From the NCBI GenBank assembly GCA_014584315.1, contig JACTNA010000005.1, forward strand, positions 124,001-188,000: 64,000 nt of DNA, in the 5' to 3' direction. This stretch comes from Planctomycetota bacterium (GTDB taxonomy: Bacteria; Planctomycetota; Phycisphaerae; Phycisphaerales; UBA1924). Below are positions 57,924 to 64,000 of the stretch, piece after piece. The notes beneath the pieces were generated by a model, which had not been told where the DNA came from, made no database searches, and was given only the letters and a program-made list of their open reading frames with translations. How positions within the stretch are numbered: position 1 is the stretch's first letter; every line of letters begins with the position of its first letter. The position numbers and the translations under genes are program-made.

Positions 57924-59207
57924 ATGAAGGCCCAGAGGACCGCGCTCGGCGCGGCGGTTGTCGGTGCGCTCGTGCAGAGCGCGATGGCGCAGTTCAGTTT
58001 CGAGGCCGGCGTCGGCTACCCCGTCCCCGAGCGCCCCGACGGCGTGGCCGCCGCCGACTTCAACGGCGACGGCTTCGCCGACCTCGCGGTCGCCACGGAC
58101 AATCCCGACAAGGTCTCGTTCCTCTTCAACAACGGCGACGGCACGTTCCCCGCGCCCGTCAACGTCCTCACGGGCGGCGGCACCGGGGCGGGCTTCGTGG
58201 CGGCCGGCGACTTCGACGGTGACGGCGACATCGACGTGGCGGTCGCGCTCAAGAACACCGGCGTCGTGCGTGTGCTCATCAACACCGCCGGCACCTTCGC
58301 CACGGGCAGCAACACGACCGTCGGCGATGAGCCGCGCTGGATCGCGACCGGGGACCTCGACGGCGACGGGGACCTCGACATGGTCGTGGTGAACCGCGAC
58401 TCGGACTCGGTCTCCGTGCTCCTCAACGACGGGACCGGCTCCTTCACCGCCTCGCCGGTCCCCGTCGGCGCGGACCCGCGCGCCGCCGCGATCGGCGACT
58501 TCAACCGCGACGGGCATCTCGACGCGGCCGTGACCAACCACGACGACCGCACTATCAGCATCCTGGCCAACAACGGTGCGGGTGCGCTCTCCCTCGCCGC
58601 CACCCTCTCCGTGGGCGCACAACTCCGGGCCGACGGCATCGCCGCCGCCGACCTCAACGGCGACGGACACGCGGACTTCGCCGCCGCGACGTCCGGCAAC
58701 GGCCTGAACTTCGCCAGCGTCTTCCTGAACACCGCCGGCGGCATGGCCGGGCCGACCAACTACGCTGTCGGCGGCGCGAACCCGGGCGCGATCGCCTCGG
58801 GCGACTTCGACGGCGACGGCGACGCGGACCTCGTCACCGTCAACCAGGACTCCGCGAATGTCTCGCTGCTCGCCAACAACGGCGCGGGCTCGTTCGGCGC
58901 GTCGATGCAACTCGCCGTCGGCGTGGCGCCGCAGCACGTGGCGGTCAGCGACCTGACGGGCAACGGCACGTTGGACCTCGGAGTCTCGAACCAAGACAGC
59001 CACACGGTGACGGTCCTGCTCAACGCCGCGGCTCCGCCCTGCCCGGCGGACTTCAACGGCGACACCGTGGTCAACTCGCTCGACGTGCTCGCGTTCCTCA
59101 ACGCCTACACGACGGGCGATCCGTCGGCCGACGTGAACGGCGACACGGTCATCAACTCGCTCGACGTGCTCGCCTTCCTGAACCTCTACACCGCCGGCTG
59201 CGCCTGA
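57924..59207 (+). CDS. Exported FG-GAP/VCBS-repeat protein with dockerin-like tail
   Basis: A 427-residue exported protein. Signal peptide QRTALGAAVVGALVQSAMAQ. The body is a run of about seven VCBS/FG-GAP-type repeats, each with a D-x-D-G-D-x-x-D calcium site such as AADFNGDGFADLAVAT, GDFDGDGDIDVAVA, GDLDGDGDLDMVVV and GDFDGDGDADLVTV, forming a predicted beta-propeller. The C-terminus carries two dockerin-like units, DFNGDTVVNSLDVLAFLNAY and DVNGDTVINSLDVLAFLNLY. AGGAG lies seven bases before the ATG. An additional in-frame ATG upstream (57873) lacks a leader-like sequence. A terminator-like hairpin follows. Confidence 0.85.
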   Translation: MKAQRTALGAAVVGALVQSAMAQFSFEAGVGYPVPERPDGVAAADFNGDGFADLAVATDNPDKVSFLFNNGDGTFPAPVNVLTGGGTGAGFVAAGDFDGDGDIDVAVALKNTGVVRVLINTAGTFATGSNTTVGDEPRWIATGDLDGDGDLDMVVVNRDSDSVSVLLNDGTGSFTASPVPVGADPRAAAIGDFNRDGHLDAAVTNHDDRTISILANNGAGALSLAATLSVGAQLRADGIAAADLNGDGHADFAAATSGNGLNFASVFLNTAGGMAGPTNYAVGGANPGAIASGDFDGDGDADLVTVNQDSANVSLLANNGAGSFGASMQLAVGVAPQHVAVSDLTGNGTLDLGVSNQDSHTVTVLLNAAAPPCPADFNGDTVVNSLDVLAFLNAYTTGDPSADVNGDTVINSLDVLAFLNLYTAGCA

Positions 59208-59229
59208 TCGCAACGCCGGACGCACCCTC

Positions 59230-59263
59230 CCCCGGTCGGTCGAGAGGCCGGCCGGGGCGTTTG
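59230..59263 (+). terminator. Hairpin after the FG-GAP gene
   Basis: CCCCGGTCGG (59230-59239) pairs with CCGGCCGGGG (59248-59257), one T-G wobble, eight-base loop, then CGTTTG. The T-run is short. Confidence 0.55.
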
Positions 59264-59322
59264 ATGTCACTCTCGGCCGGTCGCCCGCTCCCCCCCGCGG
59301 GCGGCCGGCATTCCCGGCCGGA

Positions 59323-60453
59323 TCAGCCCCCGCCCGACCTGCGGGCACGCCGTGCCTGCACGCCCGGATCGGCGTTCACGATCTGCTCGACGATCTCGGG
59401 CGTCAGCGGGTCGCTTGTGTCGAGCGGGTAGCCCTGCCAGCGGACGACGCCGTCGCTGCTGATGACCAGCACGTGCGGGATGCCTTCCACGCCGATGGTC
59501 GTGGACATGCGTTTCTGCGTGTCGATCGCCTGCGGGTAGTACACATCGTTGGCGGCCATGAACTCGCGGACTTTCTCCGCAGGCTCGTCGCTCACGCCGA
59601 TCACCACCGCGTCGTGGCGGAACTTCGCCTGGATGGCGTTCAGTTCCGGGATCGCCTTGCGGCACGGGCCGCACCACGTCGCCCAGAAGTCGATGATGAC
59701 GACCTTCTCCTTCGTGTCGGGCTGGTTCGTCAGCCACTCCTCGACGACGAAGTCCGGGGCGGGCTTGCCGCGGAAGTCCTGGCCGTACAACTTCTTCTCG
59801 ACCGGCGCGGGCCAGCCGCCTTCGAGCGTGCGTGCTCCCGGCCCGGCGTACGGCTCGGAGAGCAGGGCGTTGACGATCTCCTCGAGTTTGTTCCGGTCCG
59901 CGCCGGCGACGCGCATCACGCCGTTGCGGTCGATCACGAAGTAACTGGGGATGAACTTGACGTCGAGTTGCGCGGAGAGTTTCCGCTGCGGGTCGGCGGC
60001 GAAGGCCCAGGGGAGTTCCTCCTTCTTCACGAAGGGGTCCATCTGCTCCCAGCCGCGGGCGGAGTGGACACCGAGGATGACCAGGCCGCGGTCCTCGTAC
60101 TTCGAGTGCATCTCCTTCAACTTGGGGATGGCCGCGCGGCACGGGCCGCACCACGTCGCCCAGTAGTCGAGCAGCACGACCTTGCCGCGCAGGTCGGCCC
60201 ACGACCGGGCATCGGTGTTCATCCAGGCGGTCAGGCCGTCGAGGGCGGAAGCCGGCTTGCCTTCCAGCGTGTCCCAGTGTCGGCGCGATGGCGCATCGCT
60301 GCGATCGCGCCATTCGGCCGGGCCGGGGTCGGGGGCGTTCGCCTGCTGCGCGGCCGGCTGGCGCTGCGTGTTGCGTGTCTGGGCGCACGCCACGCCGGCG
60401 GGGACGAGAAGTGCGGCCGCGATGGCAGCCACGGCGAGGGATCGAGTCTGCAC
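59323..60453 (-). CDS. Exported protein with two TlpA-like thioredoxin domains
   Basis: A 376-residue exported protein; signal peptide RSLAVAAIAAALLVPAGVACAQ. Two TlpA/AhpC-like redoxin domains lie in tandem. The first has VVLLDYWATWCGPCRAAIP (about 91-109), the second VVIIDFWATWCGPCRKAIP (about 240-258). Both keep a complete W-C-G-P-C active site and a cis-Pro (FIPSYFVID, GIPHVLVIS). Likely roles are thiol-disulfide exchange, cytochrome c maturation or oxidative defence in the periplasm. GTG 60453 is chosen because AGGAGG lies six bases upstream; GTG 60486 would lie inside the promoter-like TATCGT. Confidence 0.88.
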   Translation of the reverse strand: MQTRSLAVAAIAAALLVPAGVACAQTRNTQRQPAAQQANAPDPGPAEWRDRSDAPSRRHWDTLEGKPASALDGLTAWMNTDARSWADLRGKVVLLDYWATWCGPCRAAIPKLKEMHSKYEDRGLVILGVHSARGWEQMDPFVKKEELPWAFAADPQRKLSAQLDVKFIPSYFVIDRNGVMRVAGADRNKLEEIVNALLSEPYAGPGARTLEGGWPAPVEKKLYGQDFRGKPAPDFVVEEWLTNQPDTKEKVVIIDFWATWCGPCRKAIPELNAIQAKFRHDAVVIGVSDEPAEKVREFMAANDVYYPQAIDTQKRMSTTIGVEGIPHVLVISSDGVVRWQGYPLDTSDPLTPEIVEQIVNADPGVQARRARRSGGG

Positions 60454-60566
60454 GGCAGGCCTCCTTCGGGCAGGGGCGACGTTCACGATACCGACCGGCG
60501 GTCGATCGGCTGAATCATAGCCCGTAACTGAGATTTGGTATCAATCGACTTTGGTAGCCCACAAGA

Positions 60567-60572
60567 TATCGT
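60567..60572 (+). promoter_or_regulatory. -10-like element of the metal ATPase gene
   Basis: TATCGT, seven bases before the ATG at 60580. The 90 bases upstream are clearly richer in A+T than the flanks and could hold a metal-regulator operator. Confidence 0.45.
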
Positions 60573-60579
60573 GTCCGCG

Positions 60580-62556
60580 ATGCAGACCGAGGCGACGGCC
60601 ATCGAACCCGCGGCAGACGGCGCGTCCGGTGTCAAGGCGGTCGCGCCGACCTGGCTTTGGACGCCGCGCGTGGAACTATGGGCGTCGATGGTCGCCGGAG
60701 CGTTGCTCGGCGCGGCCGTGGCGGGAGAACACCTCGGGGGCTGGTCCGCCGCCGTCGTTCTGGCGTGGGCGAGCCTGGCGATCGGGATGGTGTACGGGGT
60801 GCGTGCCGCGATCATCGCGCTCGCCGATCGGCGCGTCGACATCGACGTCCTGATGGTTCTCGGCGCTGGTCTGGCGGCGGGGATCGGCCACCCCGAGGAA
60901 GGGGCGTTGCTGCTTTTCCTGTTCGTGCTCGCCGGCGCGCTCGAGAAACTGGCCATGCAGCGCACGCGCCGCGAAATCGAGGCGTTGCACGCCCTCATGC
61001 CGACCGAGGCGCTGCTCTGGCGCGACGGGGCCTGGCAGGCGTCCAGGCCGGAGGCGCTGGTCGCCGGCGATCGCGTCCGCGTGCGTCCGGGCGACCGCGT
61101 TCCCGCGGACGCGACGATCCTCGAAGGCTCGTCGGCGGTCGACGAGTCGCTGCTCACCGGCGAGAGCGTGCCGCGCGCCGTCGGCATGGGCGACGGGGTG
61201 TTCGCGGGAACGATCAACGGCGAGGGGGTGCTGGTCGCGGAGGTGGAGCGGCCGGTCGCCGAGTCGAGCCTGCGGCGCATCCTCGACCTGGTCACCGTCG
61301 CGCGCGAGCAGCGCGAGCCGCTGCAGCGGGCGATCGATCGCATCGGCCAGCCCTACACCCTCGGCGTCATCACGACCAGCCTCGCCGTCTTCGCGGTGTG
61401 GTGGCTCGGTTTCGGCGACGCGCCGTCCCGCGCCGCCTACGTCGCCATCACGCTCCTCATCGTCGCTTCGCCCTGTGCGCTCGTGATCTCCACGCCGACA
61501 GCCACGCTTGCGGCGATCGCGCGTGGCGCGCGGGCGGGCGTGCTGTTCAAGGGAGGCGAGTCGATCGATCGGCTGAGCCGGACCGGCGCGGTCTGCTTCG
61601 ACAAGACGGGCACGCTGACGCGCGGACGCCCCACCGTGACCGACGTCGTGACGCTCGACGGGTTGGACCGACGGAGCGCCCTCGGCGCGGCCTCGGCCCT
61701 CGAGGCGGACTCGACCCATCCGACCGCCGCGGCGATCGTGGCCGCGGCGCAGGCCGAGGGCATCGTGCCGCCGCGCGTGGACGAACCGCGGGCGGTCATC
61801 GGGCGCGGCATGACGGGGCGCCTCGACGGGCATGACGCCAGGGTCGGCAGCCTCGCGCACATGGAGGGCCTGCTCTCCGAGCGCGACACCGATCGCGTGC
61901 GATCGATCCTCGATGAGGCGCGGACGGCGGGGATGCTCGGCGTTGTCGTCGCCGTCGGCGGCAGGGCGGCCGTCATCCTGCTCCGCGACGAAGTCCGGCC
62001 CGGCGCGAAGGGCCTCGTCGATCGGCTCCACGCGATGGGCATCCGTCCGGTCCGGATGCTCACCGGCGACGACCGGATCGTCGCGGAGCGCGTGGCGAAG
62101 GAGCTGGGCATCGACCGGTGGGACGCCTCGCTGTTGCCGGAGGACAAGGTCGCTGCGGTCAGGGAGACGAAGGCGGAGATGCAAGGAGCACGGGGCGAAC
62201 GGGCCGTGGCCGTCATCGGCGACGGGGTCAACGACGCTCCCGCGCTCGCCGCGGCCGACGTCTCGATCGCCATCGGATCGATCGGCTCGGATGCGGCGAT
62301 GGAGTCGGCCGACATCGTGCTGCTCGGCGAGGATCTCGAGCGTGTGCCCTGGGCGATCCGGCTTGCCCGTCGCACGCGGGCCACCGTCAAGACCAACATC
62401 AGTTTCGCGCTCTCGGTCATCGTGGTCATGGGCCTGGTGACGCTGATCGGTTCGCGAACCGGCGCGCAGGTGCCGCTCTCGGTCGGCGTTCTGGCACACG
62501 AGGGCGGGACGCTCCTCGTCGTCCTGAACTCGCTCAGGCTGCTCTGGTTCCGATGA
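60580..62556 (+). CDS. P1B-4-type heavy-metal exporting ATPase
   Basis: A 658-residue P-type ATPase. Membrane motif SPCALVIS (about 297-304) with the phosphorylated Asp in DKTGTLT (about 341-347), the A-domain LLTGES (about 190-195), MLTGDD and the GDGVNDAPALAAADV hinge. The last span contains AHEGGTLLVVLNSL (HEGGT, about 642-646). SPC together with HEGGT defines subgroup P1B-4, whose members export Co2+, Fe2+ or Ni2+. There is no N-terminal metal-binding domain. ATG 60580 follows TATCGT by seven bases. It is divergent from the thioredoxin gene. The metal is not assignable from sequence alone. Confidence 0.9.
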   Translation: MQTEATAIEPAADGASGVKAVAPTWLWTPRVELWASMVAGALLGAAVAGEHLGGWSAAVVLAWASLAIGMVYGVRAAIIALADRRVDIDVLMVLGAGLAAGIGHPEEGALLLFLFVLAGALEKLAMQRTRREIEALHALMPTEALLWRDGAWQASRPEALVAGDRVRVRPGDRVPADATILEGSSAVDESLLTGESVPRAVGMGDGVFAGTINGEGVLVAEVERPVAESSLRRILDLVTVAREQREPLQRAIDRIGQPYTLGVITTSLAVFAVWWLGFGDAPSRAAYVAITLLIVASPCALVISTPTATLAAIARGARAGVLFKGGESIDRLSRTGAVCFDKTGTLTRGRPTVTDVVTLDGLDRRSALGAASALEADSTHPTAAAIVAAAQAEGIVPPRVDEPRAVIGRGMTGRLDGHDARVGSLAHMEGLLSERDTDRVRSILDEARTAGMLGVVVAVGGRAAVILLRDEVRPGAKGLVDRLHAMGIRPVRMLTGDDRIVAERVAKELGIDRWDASLLPEDKVAAVRETKAEMQGARGERAVAVIGDGVNDAPALAAADVSIAIGSIGSDAAMESADIVLLGEDLERVPWAIRLARRTRATVKTNISFALSVIVVMGLVTLIGSRTGAQVPLSVGVLAHEGGTLLVVLNSLRLLWFR

Positions 62557-62625
62557 GGGGTTGCGGATCGTGTCCGTCGGCGTCAGAATCCGCCCGCGGC
62601 AACGACCGCGACGGGAGACCAACGG

Positions 62626-63729
62626 ATGAACGCATCGTGGTTCGGCGGCATGGACCTCGCACGGCTTGCACCCGCGAGGAGCCGCTCGATCTCGGCCGAG
62701 AACCCCACCGGCGCCAAGGGCGCGGGTGCGCAGGCGTCTCCGGGCGACGACCCCCACTGCTCCGACGCGGGGCGCGACCTCGGCCGCGGATGGAAGATCA
62801 GACCCTGCCTGCGGAACGTCGAGCCGGGGCAGACGCTGACGCTCGCGGAGATCGCGGGGCCGGGCGTCATCCGGCACGTCTGGTGTACGGTGCTCCACGC
62901 CGTCCACCGCTGGGTGCGGCTGCGCGTGTATTACGACGGGAGCGACCGGCCCTCGATCGATGTGCCGCTGGGCGACTTCTTCGCCAACGGCCTCGACGGG
63001 GCAGCGCTGGTGAACTCGCTCCCCGTCGCGGTGAACCCGAAGGGGGGAATGAACTGCTACTGGCCCATGCCGTTCCGCAAGGGCGTGCGGATCGACGTGA
63101 CCAACGACGGTCGCGAGCGCATCAGTGAGTTCTTCTACCAGATCGACTACACGCTGGAGGAAGTGCCGGAAGACGCCGCATACCTGCACGCCAGTTGGCG
63201 CCGCGCGATGACCACCCGCGAGCGCCCGGAGCACGTGATCTTGGAGACCGTGCGCGGTCGCGGGCACTACGTCGGCACCTACCTCGTCTGGAACCAGCTC
63301 TCGACCGGCTGGTGGGGCGAGGGCGAGGTCAAGTTCTTCATCGACGGCGACGCTCCCGACGGTCCGACCATCTGCGGCACGGGCACCGAGGACTACTTCG
63401 GCGGCGCATGGGGGTTTGTGATGGACCACGCCGCGGACCTGCGCCCGACGACGTACTCGACGGCGTTCCTGGGCTATCCGCAGGCGGTCTACGAGGCCTC
63501 GCCGCGCGTCGGCCCGCGGCCGCCCGCGCACGCGCTCTACCGCTGGCACGTGCCGGACCCGGTGCGCTTCGAGCGTGATCTGCGCGTGACGGTGCAGGCC
63601 CTGGGGTGGTGGCCCGGCGGCCGGTACCAGCCGCTGACCGACGACATCGCCTCGACCGCCTTCTGGTACCAGTCTCCCGCGGGCCCCGTCGCACCGCTGG
63701 CCGGGCTGGACGAGCGGCTGGCTCGGTAG
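62626..63729 (+). CDS. DUF2961 (GH172-type) protein
   Basis: A 367-residue protein of the DUF2961 family, now glycoside hydrolase family 172. Features include AGPGVIRHVWCT (about 84-95), VPLGDFFANG (about 117-126) and the hallmark GTGTEDYFGGAWGF (about 252-265), which carries the catalytic Glu. Characterised GH172 enzymes act on fructose or arabinofuranose polymers. No signal peptide is visible, which is unusual for planctomycete polysaccharide enzymes but not decisive. GGGAG lies about nine bases before the ATG. A terminator-like hairpin follows. Confidence 0.88.
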   Translation: MNASWFGGMDLARLAPARSRSISAENPTGAKGAGAQASPGDDPHCSDAGRDLGRGWKIRPCLRNVEPGQTLTLAEIAGPGVIRHVWCTVLHAVHRWVRLRVYYDGSDRPSIDVPLGDFFANGLDGAALVNSLPVAVNPKGGMNCYWPMPFRKGVRIDVTNDGRERISEFFYQIDYTLEEVPEDAAYLHASWRRAMTTRERPEHVILETVRGRGHYVGTYLVWNQLSTGWWGEGEVKFFIDGDAPDGPTICGTGTEDYFGGAWGFVMDHAADLRPTTYSTAFLGYPQAVYEASPRVGPRPPAHALYRWHVPDPVRFERDLRVTVQALGWWPGGRYQPLTDDIASTAFWYQSPAGPVAPLAGLDERLAR

Positions 63730-63775
63730 CGGTGCATGGCGAAGCCGTTCTTGTGTTTTCTTGTGGTTGTCGCGT

Positions 63776-63800
63776 GAGCGGCACGGCGCCGCTCCGTTCG
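63776..63800 (+). terminator. Hairpin after the DUF2961 gene
   Basis: GAGCGGC (63776-63782) pairs with GCCGCTC (63788-63794), five-base loop, then CGTTCG. Stem is perfect; the T-content after it is poor. Confidence 0.4.
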
Positions 63801-63845
63801 TTCCTGGGCGGGTTTCGAGCGAACCCGACTCCAAGGAGATCGACC

Positions 63846-64000
63846 GTGAGAACGAACGTCAGGACGATCGCACTGTTCGCCGCCGCGTGCTCCGGGATCG
63901 GCCCCGCGGCCATGGGACAACCGACGATCTCAACCGCGCACGACGGGAACGACAAGTTCCCGCTGATCACGTGGACGGTCGTGGTGCCCGCAGACGACCC
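63846..64000 (+). CDS. Exported protein, N-terminal fragment
   Basis: About 51 codons before the window ends. The GTG start has AGGAG six bases upstream. The peptide begins with a signal sequence (RTIALFAAACSGIGPAAMG, likely cut near residue 24) and continues QPTISTAHDGNDKFPLITW. No family can be assigned from this fragment. It probably forms a separate transcript after the hairpin at 63776. Confidence 0.65.
   Translation, partial: MRTNVRTIALFAAACSGIGPAAMGQPTISTAHDGNDKFPLITWTVVVPADD

Noticed and set aside
60676..63834. 1052-codon minus-strand open frame opposite the metal ATPase and DUF2961 genes
   Set aside because: No domain pattern, compositional shadow of two well-defined plus-strand genes.
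1..64000. CRISPR array or insertion sequence
   Set aside because: No evenly spaced direct repeats of 25-40 bases and no transposase-like protein were seen.

Overview
The window reads as one chromosomal segment of a high-GC planctomycete, most likely of the Phycisphaerae. The pointers are roughly 70 percent G+C judged by eye, secreted proteins ending in paired dockerin-like motifs (NTLDFIAFLN, NSLDVLAFLN), a PEP-CTERM-like tail of the PAPSTLAV type, a type II pseudopilin with a GFTLLELL leader, a GH172/DUF2961 protein and many small planctomycete-type genes. No rRNA, CRISPR array, transposase, integrase or phage structural gene was seen. It holds about 60 genes and three tRNAs (Pro-GGG, Arg-CCG, Ile2-CAT). 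Most genes belong to core metabolism and information processing. || Layout. 1-6.7 kb: start of gcvT, a PilZ protein, panC, a glycosyltransferase, a UbiA prenyltransferase, then ribH-nusB-ftsY. 6.7-17.6 kb: two tandem exported M1 aminopeptidases (one with HEAT repeats), a divergent CTP synthase, a four-gene minus-strand unit (lipoprotein, RsbW-like kinase, STAS antagonist, MlaE permease), guaA and an SRPBCC protein. 17.6-20.8 kb: gene-poor, repeat-bearing DNA and a KAP-family NTPase of lower GC, ending at tRNA-Pro. 20.8-36.5 kb: pyrC, queG, a C15-peptidase-like exported protein, a hotdog protein, a metallo-beta-lactamase fold protein, a long RseP-type protease, nth, an MFS protein and an S41 processing protease. 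36.5-41.7 kb: the pyruvate dehydrogenase operon pdhA-pdhB-pdhC, into which small cassettes have been inserted. These are a nucleotidyltransferase remnant and a MntA/HepT toxin-antitoxin pair between pdhA and pdhB, and a four-helix-bundle gene flanked by inverted AGAGCAGCAG repeats between pdhB and pdhC. 41.7-52.4 kb: ThuA, hutG-hutI, a diacylglycerol kinase, methionine aminopeptidase, a subtilisin, trpA, glutamine synthetase III and tRNA-Ile2. 52.4-64 kb: an operon of pseudopilin, sensor kinase, sigma54 activator and a dockerin-like protein; then an FG-GAP protein, a double thioredoxin-domain protein, a P1B-4 metal ATPase, a DUF2961 protein and the start of another exported protein. || Expression signals. 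A TANNNT hexamer lies 5-9 bases before the start codon of about 17 first-in-unit genes, usually with no Shine-Dalgarno sequence. This implies leaderless transcripts. Other genes, mostly exported proteins, have GGAG-type ribosome binding sites. I used this pattern to choose several start codons. || The best candidates for something new are the flanked four-helix-bundle cassette, the MntA/HepT insertion beside a nucleotidyltransferase fossil, the widespread leaderless signals, the cysteine-less C15-like exported protein and the divergent CTP synthase.
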